64,000 nucleotides of DNA from positions 1,550,001-1,614,000 of the forward strand of contig NC_015635.1 of NCBI RefSeq assembly GCF_000270245.1. The letters are read 5' to 3'. The notes under the pieces were generated by a model. That model did not search any database. It had not been told where the DNA came from and saw only the letters and a list, made by a program, of their open reading frames with translations. Shown here piece after piece: positions 18,763 through 27,519 of this stretch (positions within the stretch are counted from its first letter, which is position 1; each line of letters starts with the position of its first letter). This DNA comes from Microlunatus phosphovorus NM-1 (GTDB lineage Bacteria; Actinomycetota; Actinomycetes; Propionibacteriales; Propionibacteriaceae). A program made the translations under genes and the position numbers.

Positions 18763-19256
18763 TTATCGAGGATCTGCTGAGGTGGGATGGGCGTTGGTCA
18801 CTGGCTGCGATGCCTGAGGCTGATGCTCTGACCGACTGTGATGCTTTGCTGGAGGCGGCGCTGATCGATGTCAAGATGGACGCAACGACGTCGTCGGTCT
18901 GGTTGCTGCTCGACTGTAGAGGTGCTGTGGAGTTGGAGATGGGCAACACAGCAGTCGTCGCGATTTCCGGTGTGACCCAATTCCAGTGGCGAACCGAGTT
19001 GAGAGCACAGCGGAGCTGGCGTGCGGTTATGGGTTGGCGTCCTGAGCTTTCGGGGAGTGGGTTTTCCTGCACCGCTGAGCTCACATCGGGGAGCAGCATT
19101 CATGTGTCCGGTTCAGCTGCCGAGTTCTATGTCGGTGACATCCCTGGGGGAGACGAGCCGCCGCCTGACTTCACTGTGGCGACGGACGCGGAGATTCGGG
19201 CCGGGCTGGCATCGTGGACTTCAGAGTTCCGCGTCGTACACGCGTCGTTCGTGTGA
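18759..19256 (+). CDS. Probable immunity protein for the RHS toxin
   Basis: The 165-residue acidic protein is encoded directly after the toxin. Its GTG start (18759) overlaps the toxin TGA in a GTGA junction, which guarantees coupled synthesis. It has no signal peptide or membrane segment, so it would act in the cytoplasm. Visible features are EDLLRWDGRW at the N-terminus, SVWLLLDCRGAVELEMGNT near residue 48, and AEFYVGDIPGGDEPPPDF near residue 124. I do not assign a Pfam family. The role as cognate immunity protein is inferred from position, size and acidity, which is the standard layout of RHS toxin loci. Base composition is lower in GC than the RHS shell, like the toxin tip. Confidence 0.72.
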   Translation: MIIEDLLRWDGRWSLAAMPEADALTDCDALLEAALIDVKMDATTSSVWLLLDCRGAVELEMGNTAVVAISGVTQFQWRTELRAQRSWRAVMGWRPELSGSGFSCTAELTSGSSIHVSGSAAEFYVGDIPGGDEPPPDFTVATDAEIRAGLASWTSEFRVVHASFV

Positions 19257-19272
19257 CTCGTCGTGGTCAGAC

Positions 19273-19685
19273 TTGTGGGGGTCAGCAGCCAGGGCGTTCG
19301 TGCTCGAGGATGCTCGAGTTCTCGAGTCGGCGTGGCATTTGAGCGTGACGGTGGCGAGCATGCGACGAGGCGTTCAGGAACTGATTATGCGCAGGCCTTT
19401 GCCGACCGATGGCGAATTGGAGGCCCAGCCTGCCCGTGCTGGACGCTGGGTGCAACTTGTCGGCGAACTCTTCAGCGCTGCAGATGTGACCGATGCGGAG
19501 GCTGCGGAGTTGGTCAGGCTGTTTCCACGGACGGCACCGACTCACACGGAGTGGCTTGGACCCTGGTGCACATCGTGGAGTCTGCTCCATCGTGGCCACT
19601 GGACGAGGCCATCACGGACGCTTCTGGCCCTTGGCCGGAGCTGTTGAAGCAGCGTGCCTCGGCGCGGTCAGGAGGTAGGCAGTAG
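19273..19685 (+). pseudogene. Frameshifted small gene after the immunity gene
   Basis: Two overlapping frames together read as one protein of about 137 residues. The first part (19273 to about 19555) gives a sensible sequence including SMRRGVQELIMRR and AGRWVQLVGELF and ending near FPRTAPTHTEW. The second part, in a different frame from about 19550, continues AWTLVHIVESAPSWPLDEAI to a TAG at 19683. Neither frame alone is protein-like throughout, so a single-base indel near 19550 is the simplest reading. No good ribosome site is seen; TTG 19273 and GTG 19300 are possible starts. It may be a second immunity-type gene or an unrelated orphan. A weak hairpin (19706-19725) follows, and I see no gene in 19686-19912. 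Confidence 0.5.
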
Positions 19686-19912
19686 ATACCTCTCGGCAGC
19701 CTGATCCTGAGCTGACCAACTCAGGCTTCGTGACCGCTTCCATGAGCCTTGTTACCGGCACTGGCAGAATCTGTCGGCATGGATCATCCCCGTGCCGATG
19801 TTTGGTGATTTCTGGACCGTCGGGATTAGCAAACCACTGTCGCCTGGGAGTTGTTCAGCCGGGGCGCCGATCGTGACTCTGGCTCGCGTTGGCGGCTGGA
19901 TGGCGATGACCG

Positions 19913-20878
19913 TCACGTCTGACCAAGGTGGTCTTCGAGACGGTAGATCCACTCACGTTGCTTTTGAGCCCAGTCCTTGAGCATGGCTCGGAGCTGTTCG
20001 GGATTACGGTTGTCATCGGCCATGTCAGACCATTCTCTGGAGGGAAATCCTTCTAGGCAGCTGGCGATCCGGTGGATGCGGAGCAGCGGCCGAGAGACCT
20101 CGCGACCGTACCCGGCAAAGAAGGAGTCTGGCAGCTCCGGAACGCCGTTGAGGTAAGCGTGGGTTTCGAGGGCTTCGAGTTCCTCCAACGGGTACCGCAC
20201 ACTTGGATAGTCCCAATCGATCAGGGTGACTCGATCGGCACCCACGACTAGGTTGTGGAAGTTGGCATCGGCGTGGGACAGACAAGGCGCCTCATCCCGC
20301 AATTCCTCTGCCCTGGCGTCGATCCGTTCTCGAAACCTGTCCAAGAGTGGCAGCATGGCTGGCCGATATGCGCGAACCGCTGCCTCGCCGAGGTCAACCT
20401 TGCCATGCAAGAGGGCGACGGGGTCTTCGGGGATCAGTTCGAGCCGTTGTGGGCCGAAGTTTCCCCGAAGTGGTGCCGGGAACCGTACGGCGTGAATCCG
20501 TCTGTACGCGCTCCCGACCATCCGCCATATCGGGTCTCCCAATGCTTCGCGCTTGGCCATTGCGGCCAGGGTCTCGCCCGGGACGAACTCGACAAGCAGA
20601 GCGCCCGCATTGTCGGCGGCGTACAGCTGTGGTGCTCCGACGTCATGGCGTGCCAAGAATCTGGCGCGTGCGACTGGAGCGGGACCTGGTTCTGAGTTTT
20701 GTCGCAACAAGACGTGTCGGCCGTCGGCGAGGCGGCCGACGAGCAACCGATTGTCGAATCCTTGCTCGTCCAGTTCGTACGTTGACGTGACTGGCGGGAG
20801 TGATGCGGCGGTGACCAGCCTGTCGAGTGTGACGCGGGCGTTCCCATCGCGGGAGGTAAATGGTGAACTTGCTGACAT
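19913..20878 (-). CDS. Aminoglycoside phosphotransferase-like (APH fold) kinase
   Basis: The 321-residue protein has the APH fold. It shows a nucleotide-lobe segment HVLLRQNSEPG near residue 51, the catalytic loop CLSHADANFHNLVV near residue 204 with intact HxDxxxxN, and the metal motif LIDWDYPSVRYP near residue 225. The strict catalytic motif suggests an active phosphotransferase, in contrast to the variant motif of the paralogue at 8644. The substrate is unknown. The ATG at 20878 is preceded by AGGAG eight bases upstream; the open frame continues further but is not protein-like. It faces the RHS locus and is followed by the unrelated hydrolase at 21243 on the same strand. Confidence 0.82.
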   Translation of the reverse strand: MSASSPFTSRDGNARVTLDRLVTAASLPPVTSTYELDEQGFDNRLLVGRLADGRHVLLRQNSEPGPAPVARARFLARHDVGAPQLYAADNAGALLVEFVPGETLAAMAKREALGDPIWRMVGSAYRRIHAVRFPAPLRGNFGPQRLELIPEDPVALLHGKVDLGEAAVRAYRPAMLPLLDRFRERIDARAEELRDEAPCLSHADANFHNLVVGADRVTLIDWDYPSVRYPLEELEALETHAYLNGVPELPDSFFAGYGREVSRPLLRIHRIASCLEGFPSREWSDMADDNRNPEQLRAMLKDWAQKQREWIYRLEDHLGQT

Positions 20879-21242
20879 TGTTGGGCTCCTGGAGATCGTC
20901 AGCGACTCATCCGAATCCACGTAGTGATGCGTGAGTCTGCTGGATTGGGGCAAACAGAACAGGCACATCGACCTCCAGGTGGTCCATGTGCTGTGGGCAG
21001 ACGCGATGTCTGCAGCCGGTTCCGTCGCTGCCCGAGCTCTCGAACTCGGGCGGATCAAATGATCGACATCATCGGCCTAGTGTTGCAGACACGACAAGGA
21101 ACGGCAGCGGGAATGGGCGGATGACCGACGCCCAACCCTGATCGTCCGGCCTTGAGGTGATGACACGAGCGGGCGTTGTGATCGAAGAAGCTCAGCACTA
21201 TGACAACGGATCTTCGCCAGGTACCCACTCCGTGCCGGGTGG
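20879..21242. other. 364-base intergenic region with no supported gene
   Basis: Several short open frames exist here, but none has a ribosome site plus protein-like composition. The region must contain the promoter of the kinase at 19913-20878. I see no inverted repeat or known regulatory motif. Confidence 0.5.
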
Positions 21243-22304
21243 CTAACCGCGCTTGTCAGAACCGACCAGTTCCAGCAGGGCAGACCGAACGGTGTCGGGA
21301 TGCTCCAGATGAGCCGAGTGTCCGCAGTCGGGGACGGCGATCTCCTGGTAGCTGCCACCATTGGCCGCGTACGCGTCGAACACCGCTCGGGTCTGGGCGA
21401 TCATCGGCTGCGGTGGTGCGACCTCGACCCCTGGCCAGCCGGGGATGACGCCGAGCTGACCCAGATAGTTGAGGTCGAACAGGGACGTGTCGGAGACGAT
21501 CACGTCGTCGGCGCCGTGAATCCACAGGATCGGCGGTTTCGGGTCGAGATCGACGATGCCGGACAGGTTCAGATGGGTGGGCGCCATCGTGTTCAGCACC
21601 CCGCGATCGCCCGGCGCGAATCCGGGCCAGTTGTCGCTCGGCACCAGGTCGCCGGGGTAGTTGTCCTCGCCTGTCTTGGTGCTGAGCAGCGAGGTCACCC
21701 ACAGCTCGTCATGCTCACTGGTGAAGCCCGGCTTCACGTAGGCGCCGAGGTAGACGTTGCGCGGCGAGGTGGGGGAGTCGCTGCTCCGATCGCCACTCCG
21801 CAGCCGGGCGACGAAGTCGGGATTGGCGCCGCCGCCACCGGTGCCCGCCGCGTCGGGAGTGAGCAGGCTGCCGTCCAGCGCGGTGCCGCCGAAGCCGTAC
21901 GGCGACACCGGCGAGATCAGCGTCATGCTGGCGACCGGGTGATCCAGCGCATACTGCAGCACGACCCCGCCGCCCATGCTCCAGCCGACCAGGTGCGGTC
22001 GCTCCACTCCGAGCGCCGCTACTACCTCGGCCAGGTCGTCACTGAAGTCGGACAGCCCACGGGCCGCGTCGATCGGTGCCGTCTGTGAGTCGCCGAAGCC
22101 GCGCAGGTCGATGGCGTACGCGTCGATCTCTGGTGGCAGGGACAGCATCAGCGGCTGCCAGAAGAGAGCCGAGGACACGTTGCCGTGGATGAAGACGACC
22201 GGCCGGAATCCAGGCGCATAGTCGGTTCGGTAGAGGACGTTGCTGCTGAGTCGGTCGGTCTCGACGGTGCGGGCCGCAATGCCCGGGAGCAGGGTGGTGG
22301 TCAC
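21243..22304 (-). CDS. Alpha/beta-hydrolase
   Basis: The 353-residue protein has the full alpha/beta-hydrolase set. The oxyanion segment is VVFIHGNVSSALFW near residue 37, the nucleophile elbow is LVGWSMGGGV near residue 106, the acidic residue lies in WIHGADDVIVSD near residue 265, and the catalytic His is in PDCGHSAHLEHP near residue 330. A lid insertion rich in Gly/Ser (residues 140-190) is longer than in simple esterases. The substrate is not identifiable. The GTG start is divergent from the SDR gene at 22361 over 56 bases, so a shared promoter region is likely. The next hydrolase at 23125 could act in the same small pathway. Confidence 0.85.
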   Translation of the reverse strand: MTTTLLPGIAARTVETDRLSSNVLYRTDYAPGFRPVVFIHGNVSSALFWQPLMLSLPPEIDAYAIDLRGFGDSQTAPIDAARGLSDFSDDLAEVVAALGVERPHLVGWSMGGGVVLQYALDHPVASMTLISPVSPYGFGGTALDGSLLTPDAAGTGGGGANPDFVARLRSGDRSSDSPTSPRNVYLGAYVKPGFTSEHDELWVTSLLSTKTGEDNYPGDLVPSDNWPGFAPGDRGVLNTMAPTHLNLSGIVDLDPKPPILWIHGADDVIVSDTSLFDLNYLGQLGVIPGWPGVEVAPPQPMIAQTRAVFDAYAANGGSYQEIAVPDCGHSAHLEHPDTVRSALLELVGSDKRG

Positions 22305-22360
22305 GGCTCGATGCTAACCAGACCGGACACCGCTGGGGTGGGCGCGGCAAGATATCCGTT

Positions 22361-23128
22361 GTGACGACCAGGGCTGAGGACACACCACCGCTGACAGGAC
22401 GAACTGCGCTGGTGACGGGTGGCGCGAGCGGTATCGGCGCGGCCATCGCCCACCGGCTGGCCGACCTCGGCGCCCGGGTCACCATCGCCGATGTCGATCC
22501 GGCGGGCGCGGAATCAGTGGCTCAGGAGATCGGTGGCGACGCCTGGGTGGTGGATCTGTCCGATCCGGATGCGCTGACCGGTGGCCCGGGCCGAGTGGAC
22601 GTGCTGATCAACAATGCGGGCATCCAGCGGGTCAGTCCGATCGTCGACTTCGAGCCGGAGATCTTTCACAAGATGCTGATGATCATGGTCGAGACGCCGT
22701 TCCGGCTGATCCAGAGTGCGCTGCCCGGCATGTACGAGCGCGGCTTCGGTCGGATCGTCAACATCTCCTCGGTGCACGGGCTGCGCGCCTCGGAGTTCAA
22801 ATCGGCGTACGTCACCGCCAAGCACGCGCTCGAAGGCCTGTCCAAGGTCACTGCGCTCGAGGGCGGACCGCACGGCGTGACCAGCAACTGCATCAACCCG
22901 GGCTACGTACGGACTCCGCTGGTGGAGAAGCAGATCGCCGACCAAGCCCGGATCCATGGCATCGACGAGTCGCAAGTGGTGGAGACGATCATGCTGACCC
23001 ACAACGCGATCAAACGGCTGGTCGAGCCGGGGGAGGTCGCCTCGCTGGTCGGCTGGCTGGTCGGGCCGGACGCCGCGATGGTCAACGGCGCCTCCTACAC
23101 GATGGACGGTGGGTGGACCGCCCAATGA
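22361..23128 (+). CDS. Short-chain dehydrogenase, 3-hydroxybutyrate dehydrogenase-like
   Basis: This 255-residue classical SDR has the cofactor motif TGGASGIG near residue 19, NNAG near residue 83, and the catalytic Ser followed by YVTAK near residue 149. The segment INPGYVRTPLVEKQIADQA and the overall pattern resemble D-3-hydroxybutyrate dehydrogenases (NAD-dependent interconversion of 3-hydroxybutyrate and acetoacetate). The substrate assignment is moderate at best. The start is GTG. The gene overlaps the following hydrolase gene by four bases (ATGA), so the two form a coupled pair. Confidence 0.82.
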   Translation: MTTRAEDTPPLTGRTALVTGGASGIGAAIAHRLADLGARVTIADVDPAGAESVAQEIGGDAWVVDLSDPDALTGGPGRVDVLINNAGIQRVSPIVDFEPEIFHKMLMIMVETPFRLIQSALPGMYERGFGRIVNISSVHGLRASEFKSAYVTAKHALEGLSKVTALEGGPHGVTSNCINPGYVRTPLVEKQIADQARIHGIDESQVVETIMLTHNAIKRLVEPGEVASLVGWLVGPDAAMVNGASYTMDGGWTAQ

Positions 23129-24015
23129 GCGCGTCGATCTCCTCGGACTATCGCCGGTTGTCGATCCCGGTGGAGGGCGGCGACCTCGCGGTGGGCTGCT
23201 GGGGCCCAGAGGATGGTCAGGTCGTCATCGCGGTGCATGGCATCACCTCCAACCATCTGGCGATGGCCTCGATCGCCGCCGCCCTGCCGGAGTGCCGGGT
23301 GGTCGCACCGGACCTGCGCGGCCGCGGCGAGAGCCGGAACCTGCCCGGCCCCTTCGGCATGGCGCGGCACGCCGCCGACGTAGCGGCCCTCATCGAGGCC
23401 GTCAGCGGTGGCCCGGTGGTCCTGGCCGGGCATTCGATGGGTGGCTTCGTGGTCGCCGAACTGGCGCGGACCCGGCCGGACCTGGTCACCGGTCTGGTGC
23501 TCATCGACGGCGGGCTGCCGCTGCAACTGCCCCCGGAGATGGACGTCGCGACGGCCGTCACGGCCAGCCTCGGCCCGGCACTGCAGCGGCTCGGCATGAC
23601 CTTCCTGAGCCGCGAGGCGTACCTGGACTTCTGGCGTCCTCATCCGGCCCTGCACGCCGACTGGAGCCCGATGATCGAGACCTACCTGGACTACGACCTG
23701 GTCGGGGAGGCGCCCGAGCTGCACTCGTCGGTTTCTGCGGACGCGGTGAGCCAGGACTCCGCCGAGTTGTTCGAGCGGCCGCCGGGCGATGACGTGCTGG
23801 CCGGCTACTCCGGGCCCGCGCGGTTGCAGCTGGTGGACAAGGGACTCCTGGGTGTCGAGCCCGGGCTGTACTCGCCCGCCGAGCAGTCATATTGGCGCGC
23901 CCAGCTGTCGCGCGTGCTGGTGGAGAGCGTGCCCGGACTCAACCACTACACACTGGTCACCAGCCGCGTCGGCGCCGAGCGAATCGCCGCTGCCGTACGA
24001 GGAGTCATGGGCTGA
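23125..24015 (+). CDS. Alpha/beta-hydrolase coupled to the SDR
   Basis: The 296-residue protein has VIAVHGITSNHLAM near residue 38, DLRGRGESRN near residue 70, the nucleophile elbow LAGHSMGGFVV near residue 103, and a C-terminal His in VPGLNHYTLV near residue 276. The sequence fits small esterases or lactonases. The ATG at 23125 overlaps the SDR stop, implying joint translation. A long inverted repeat follows ten bases after the stop. The pair may degrade a hydroxy-ester or lactone, which is only an inference from the combination. Confidence 0.83.
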   Translation: MSASISSDYRRLSIPVEGGDLAVGCWGPEDGQVVIAVHGITSNHLAMASIAAALPECRVVAPDLRGRGESRNLPGPFGMARHAADVAALIEAVSGGPVVLAGHSMGGFVVAELARTRPDLVTGLVLIDGGLPLQLPPEMDVATAVTASLGPALQRLGMTFLSREAYLDFWRPHPALHADWSPMIETYLDYDLVGEAPELHSSVSADAVSQDSAELFERPPGDDVLAGYSGPARLQLVDKGLLGVEPGLYSPAEQSYWRAQLSRVLVESVPGLNHYTLVTSRVGAERIAAAVRGVMG

Positions 24016-24024
24016 GACTCATCG

Positions 24025-24077
24025 ACTGGTGCGCTGGCGTGGCTTCAGGTCACTTGAAGCCACTCTGGCGCACCAGT
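24025..24077. terminator. Long bidirectional terminator hairpin
   Basis: ACTGGTGCGC (24025-24034) pairs with GCGCACCAGT (24068-24077), and an inner stem GTGGCTTCA pairs with TGAAGCCAC. Together they form a nearly continuous stem of about 20 pairs between the convergent hydrolase and ammonia-lyase genes. No long T-run follows on either strand. Confidence 0.7.
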
Positions 24078-24140
24078 GAGTGCGGGCTCACTTCGGCATT
24101 GCCGGCTCCATCCCGCGCACACCCCGAAGACCTGCTGAGG

Positions 24141-25118
24141 TCAGGTCAGATAGCCCGCGAGCGCTGCCGGATCGACATTGCCACCGGAGATGATCACGCC
24201 CACGTGCTTGCTCTCGACCGGCACGGCGCCGGAGAAGGCTGCGGCGGCGGCGAGACAGCCGGTCGGCTCGACGACCAGTTTCATCCGCTCGACGAAGAAG
24301 CGCATGGTCTCGATCAGGGCCTCGTCCGGCACCGTCACCACCCGGACGCCGAGCTGCTGCAGCAGCGCGAAGGTGAGGGATCCCGGCGCCGTCGTCAGCG
24401 CACCGTCGGCGATGGATCTCGGCACCGGGATGGTGACGATGCGCCCGGCTGCGAGCGACTGCTGAATGTCGTCGCCGGCCTGCGGCTCGACACCGATCAC
24501 CTGGCAGCCGGGCGAGAGCGCCTGCGCGGCCAGGGCGCAGCCCGACGTGAGTCCGCCGCCGCCCGTGCAGACGAGCAGCGCGTCCAGCGGCCCCGTCTCC
24601 TCGAACAGTTCCTTGGCCGCGGTGCCCTGACCGGCGATCACGTCCGGGTGGTTGAAGGGCGGGATCAGAGCCAGGCCCTGCTCGACGGCGAGTTGGCGGC
24701 CGATCTCCTCGCGGTCCTGCCGATAGCGGTCGTAGCGCACGATCTCGCCGCCGTAGCCCTTGGTCGCCGCGAGCTTCAGGGTCGGCGCATCGGTGGGCAT
24801 CACGATGACGGTCCGGACGCCCTCCAGTTGGCCGGCGTAGGCGATAGCCTGGGCGTGATTGCCGGAGGAGAAGGCGACGACACCTCGCTCCCGCTGCTCG
24901 GCGGGGAGCGACCGGATCGCGTTCAGCGCGCCTCGGAATTTGAAGGCGCCGCTGCGCTGCAGGTTCTCGCACTTGAAGAACAGCTCGGCACCGGTCCGCT
25001 CGTTCGCGGTGCGTGAGGTCATGACGGGCGTCCGGTGAGCAACCCCGGCGATCCGACGCGCGGCCGCCTCGACATCGGCATAGGTCGGCAGCCTCGGTGC
25101 GGTGTCCAAGGCACTCAC
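24141..25118 (-). CDS. Threonine/serine ammonia-lyase family PLP enzyme
   Basis: This 325-residue fold-type II PLP enzyme has the Schiff-base lysine in RSGAFKFRGALNA near residue 62, GNHAQAIAYAG near residue 93, and the phosphate-binding tetraglycine CTGGGGLTSG near residue 192. No C-terminal ACT regulatory domain is present. The length fits catabolic threonine dehydratases, serine racemase or hydroxyaspartate ammonia-lyase rather than biosynthetic IlvA. The start is GTG at 25118, overlapping the ctaA stop by four bases (GTGA), so it is the last gene of the ABC-ctaA operon although metabolically unrelated. Confidence 0.88.
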   Translation of the reverse strand: MSALDTAPRLPTYADVEAAARRIAGVAHRTPVMTSRTANERTGAELFFKCENLQRSGAFKFRGALNAIRSLPAEQRERGVVAFSSGNHAQAIAYAGQLEGVRTVIVMPTDAPTLKLAATKGYGGEIVRYDRYRQDREEIGRQLAVEQGLALIPPFNHPDVIAGQGTAAKELFEETGPLDALLVCTGGGGLTSGCALAAQALSPGCQVIGVEPQAGDDIQQSLAAGRIVTIPVPRSIADGALTTAPGSLTFALLQQLGVRVVTVPDEALIETMRFFVERMKLVVEPTGCLAAAAAFSGAVPVESKHVGVIISGGNVDPAALAGYLT

Positions 25119-26017
25119 GATGATCGGGCGACCGTCGCGAATCGCAGGTTCGAGACTGCCGCGATGCTGAGGGCTGCACCGAACAAGTGAGCGGCGACCA
25201 GCCCGATCGGCAGTCCCAGGTTGTACTGCGTCACCCCGATGCCGGCCTGCACCAGCTCGACCAGCAGCAACAGTACGACGGCGCGGCTGCGTACCAGCCA
25301 GAGCAGGACGAGGGTGCCGGCGATCGTGACATAGATCGCGTTCGCGTGCAGGTGGGCGACGGTGAGGATGTCCCAGCCGGTGCGGCGAGCTTCGAGGTCG
25401 CCGGCGTTCGGACCGGAGCCGGTGGTCATCGTGCCTAGCCAGACGCCGATCCACATCGCCACGAAGGTGAACCAGACGACCACGTTTGCCGCCGGACGCA
25501 CCTGTTGCCGAGGCAGCCGGTACGCCGCGCGGACCAGCCAGACCCCGAGGGCGACCAGCACCATCGACAACAGGAAGTGCAAGGCCACGACGAAGGGGTT
25601 GAGCTTGGTCAGCACGGTGATGCCGCCGATGACTCCCTGGGCGGGAATGCCGAGTGCCATCACCGTCGCGACCCGGCGCACACCGCGGCGCGGCTGGCCA
25701 TCGAGTCGGGCTCGCATCGCAGTGATCCAGGTCAGCACGGCGACGATGATCAGGACGAAGGTCAGCGTCCGGTTGCCGAACTCGATGACCCCGTGGATGC
25801 CCAGGGCGGGGTGGTTGACATAGGAGTCCTCGGTGCAACGTGGCCAGGTCGGGCAGCCCAGCCCAGACCCGGTCAGTCGCACCACGCCGCCGGTGATCAC
25901 CAGCACGGCATTGGCGACCAACGAGGCGATGGCCCAGCGACGGAGCGCGGTCTCGCCGGTGACGAACCGCCGCAGACCGGCGGTGGACGACTGTGAGGAG
26001 GCGGTCACGACGTCCAT
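25115..26017 (-). CDS. ctaA: Haem A synthase
   Basis: CtaA oxidises the C8 methyl of haem O to the formyl group of haem A for aa3-type cytochrome oxidase. The 300-residue protein has eight predicted membrane segments. Hallmarks are GGVVRLTGSGLGCPTWPRC near residue 43 with the paired cysteines of the first extracellular loop, and the haem-ligand histidine regions HGVIEFGNRTL near residue 74, ALHFLLSM near residue 146, VAHLHANAIY near residue 222 and AAHLFGAALS near residue 275. Its start overlaps the ABC permease gene by 13 bases. Confidence 0.95.
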   Translation of the reverse strand: MDVVTASSQSSTAGLRRFVTGETALRRWAIASLVANAVLVITGGVVRLTGSGLGCPTWPRCTEDSYVNHPALGIHGVIEFGNRTLTFVLIIVAVLTWITAMRARLDGQPRRGVRRVATVMALGIPAQGVIGGITVLTKLNPFVVALHFLLSMVLVALGVWLVRAAYRLPRQQVRPAANVVVWFTFVAMWIGVWLGTMTTGSGPNAGDLEARRTGWDILTVAHLHANAIYVTIAGTLVLLWLVRSRAVVLLLLVELVQAGIGVTQYNLGLPIGLVAAHLFGAALSIAAVSNLRFATVARSS

Positions 26018-26769
26018 CGGAATCCCTTCCAGGCAGCGAGCAATCCGAGCCCGCTCCAGATCAGCAACGACAAGAGCGGCCAGAGCGGCGCGCCCGCAAC
26101 GGCGTACGCGCGCAGTCCCTCACCCAGAGCTGCGGTCGGAAGCAGTGCGACCACGGTCTGCAGCGCACCTGGGTAGCGATCCAGGGGGAGCACCAGCGCG
26201 CCACCGGCCAGCAGCAGTACGTAGATCACATTGGCCAGCGCCAACGTCGCCTCTGCGCGGAGCCGCCCGGCCAAGGCCAAGGCCAGCCCGCTGAAGGCGA
26301 CGCCCGCGAGCACCACAGCCAAGACCGCGAGCAGCACGCCGACCGGTGTGAACTCCGGCCGCCAGCCCAGTGCCAGCGCCGCGACCGCGATCACCAGCAG
26401 TTGACCGGCGACGACTGCGCTGGTGGCCAAGGCTTTTCCGGTCAGGAGTCCGGAGCGGCCGAGAGGTGTGCAGGCCAGCCGCTCCAACACGCCGTACCGT
26501 CGTTCGTAGCCCGTGCCGATCGCCACCGAGGTGAAGGCCGAGGACCAGACGGCCAAGGCCAGCACCGAGGGTGCGAGCACGGATAGCTCGCCGAAAGTAC
26601 CGCCGATGATCCGGCCAAGCACCAGCAGACCGATCGGGATCACCAGCGCCAGCAGCAACTGCTCGCCGTTGCGGACCAGCAGAGTGGCTTCGGTGCGCGC
26701 ATGACCGAGAACCCGGCGTCCGGCAGGTGCGGCGCCGGGGGCAGGAGTGAGATCAAGGGTGGCGGTCAT
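26005..26769 (-). CDS. ABC-2 type transporter permease
   Basis: The 254-residue protein has six hydrophobic segments with the ABC-2 exporter layout: a cytoplasmic N-terminus, then GEQLLLALVIPIGLLVLG, and a conserved cytoplasmic turn ERRYGVLERLACTPLGR near residue 87. It partners the ATPase encoded just upstream (ATGA overlap). This pair next to ctaA is conserved in actinobacteria (M. tuberculosis Rv1457c-Rv1458c, from memory). The transported substrate is not established, and a link to haem or cytochrome assembly is only contextual. Confidence 0.88.
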   Translation of the reverse strand: MTATLDLTPAPGAAPAGRRVLGHARTEATLLVRNGEQLLLALVIPIGLLVLGRIIGGTFGELSVLAPSVLALAVWSSAFTSVAIGTGYERRYGVLERLACTPLGRSGLLTGKALATSAVVAGQLLVIAVAALALGWRPEFTPVGVLLAVLAVVLAGVAFSGLALALAGRLRAEATLALANVIYVLLLAGGALVLPLDRYPGALQTVVALLPTAALGEGLRAYAVAGAPLWPLLSLLIWSGLGLLAAWKGFRWTS

Positions 26770-27494
26770 CGTGCCGCCTCGTGTCGGCCACTGCGGGTAT
26801 GGGTCAAGAAGACGTCCTCGAGACTCTGCTCGTCGGAGGTCAGCTCCGCCACGGTGCCGGCCACCGTCACTCGGCCTGAGTCCACGATGTAGACCTGATC
26901 GGCCAGGGTCTGCGCCTCGTCCATGGCATGGGTGGTGAGCACGATCGCGACGCCTGCCGTACGCAACTCGGTCAGCAGAGTCCACGTCGCCCGTCGCGCA
27001 TGCGGATCCATACCGGCGGTCGGCTCATCGAGAAACACCAGTTCGGGCCGTCCGATCAGTGCCCCGGCCAGGTTGACGGCCTGCTGCTGGCCGCCGGACA
27101 AGCGCCGGTACGGGGTCTTGGCGAACGGGCCGATCCCGCAGCGGTCGACCAGCGCATCGACGTCCTGGGGATGGGCATAGAGCCCGGCCAGATAGTGCAG
27201 CAGTTCGACAGCCTTGATGCCGGACCAGGCGCCGGTGCTCTGCGGCATCAGTCCGACGCGCGCCGCGACCTGAGCATTGCCGGCCGGCTGGCCGAGGACC
27301 GTGACCGATCCGGCGTCGGGTTTGAGCAGTCCGGTGCAGCAGCGGATCAGCGTGGTCTTGCCGGCGCCGTTCGGGCCGAGGACCGCGGTCAGCCGACCAG
27401 GCTGCGCGGCGAGAGTGAGCCCGTCGAGGATCCGTCGGCCGCCCAACATCACAGTCAGCTGGTCGACGACCAGGGCAAGTGTGAGCATGGGCAC
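26766..27494 (-). CDS. ABC transporter ATP-binding protein
   Basis: The 242-residue ATPase has Walker A GPNGAGKTT near residue 40, the signature RLSGGQQQAVNLA near residue 131, Walker B ELVFLDEPTAGMDP near residue 152, and the switch His in LTTHAMDEA near residue 188. It belongs to the DrrA/CcmA-like group that serves ABC-2 exporters. The start is GTG at 27494 or the ATG two codons later. It is the first gene of the unit ATPase-permease-ctaA-ammonia-lyase. Confidence 0.9.
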   Translation of the reverse strand: MPMLTLALVVDQLTVMLGGRRILDGLTLAAQPGRLTAVLGPNGAGKTTLIRCCTGLLKPDAGSVTVLGQPAGNAQVAARVGLMPQSTGAWSGIKAVELLHYLAGLYAHPQDVDALVDRCGIGPFAKTPYRRLSGGQQQAVNLAGALIGRPELVFLDEPTAGMDPHARRATWTLLTELRTAGVAIVLTTHAMDEAQTLADQVYIVDSGRVTVAGTVAELTSDEQSLEDVFLTHTRSGRHEAAR

Positions 27495-27519
27495 TCGCTG
27501 AGTCTAAGTCTGTTGGTCG

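Noticed and set aside
19792-19980. A 62-codon plus-strand frame between the RHS locus and the kinase
   Set aside because: No ribosome site, overlaps the 3' end of the kinase gene, and the peptide shows no recognisable pattern.
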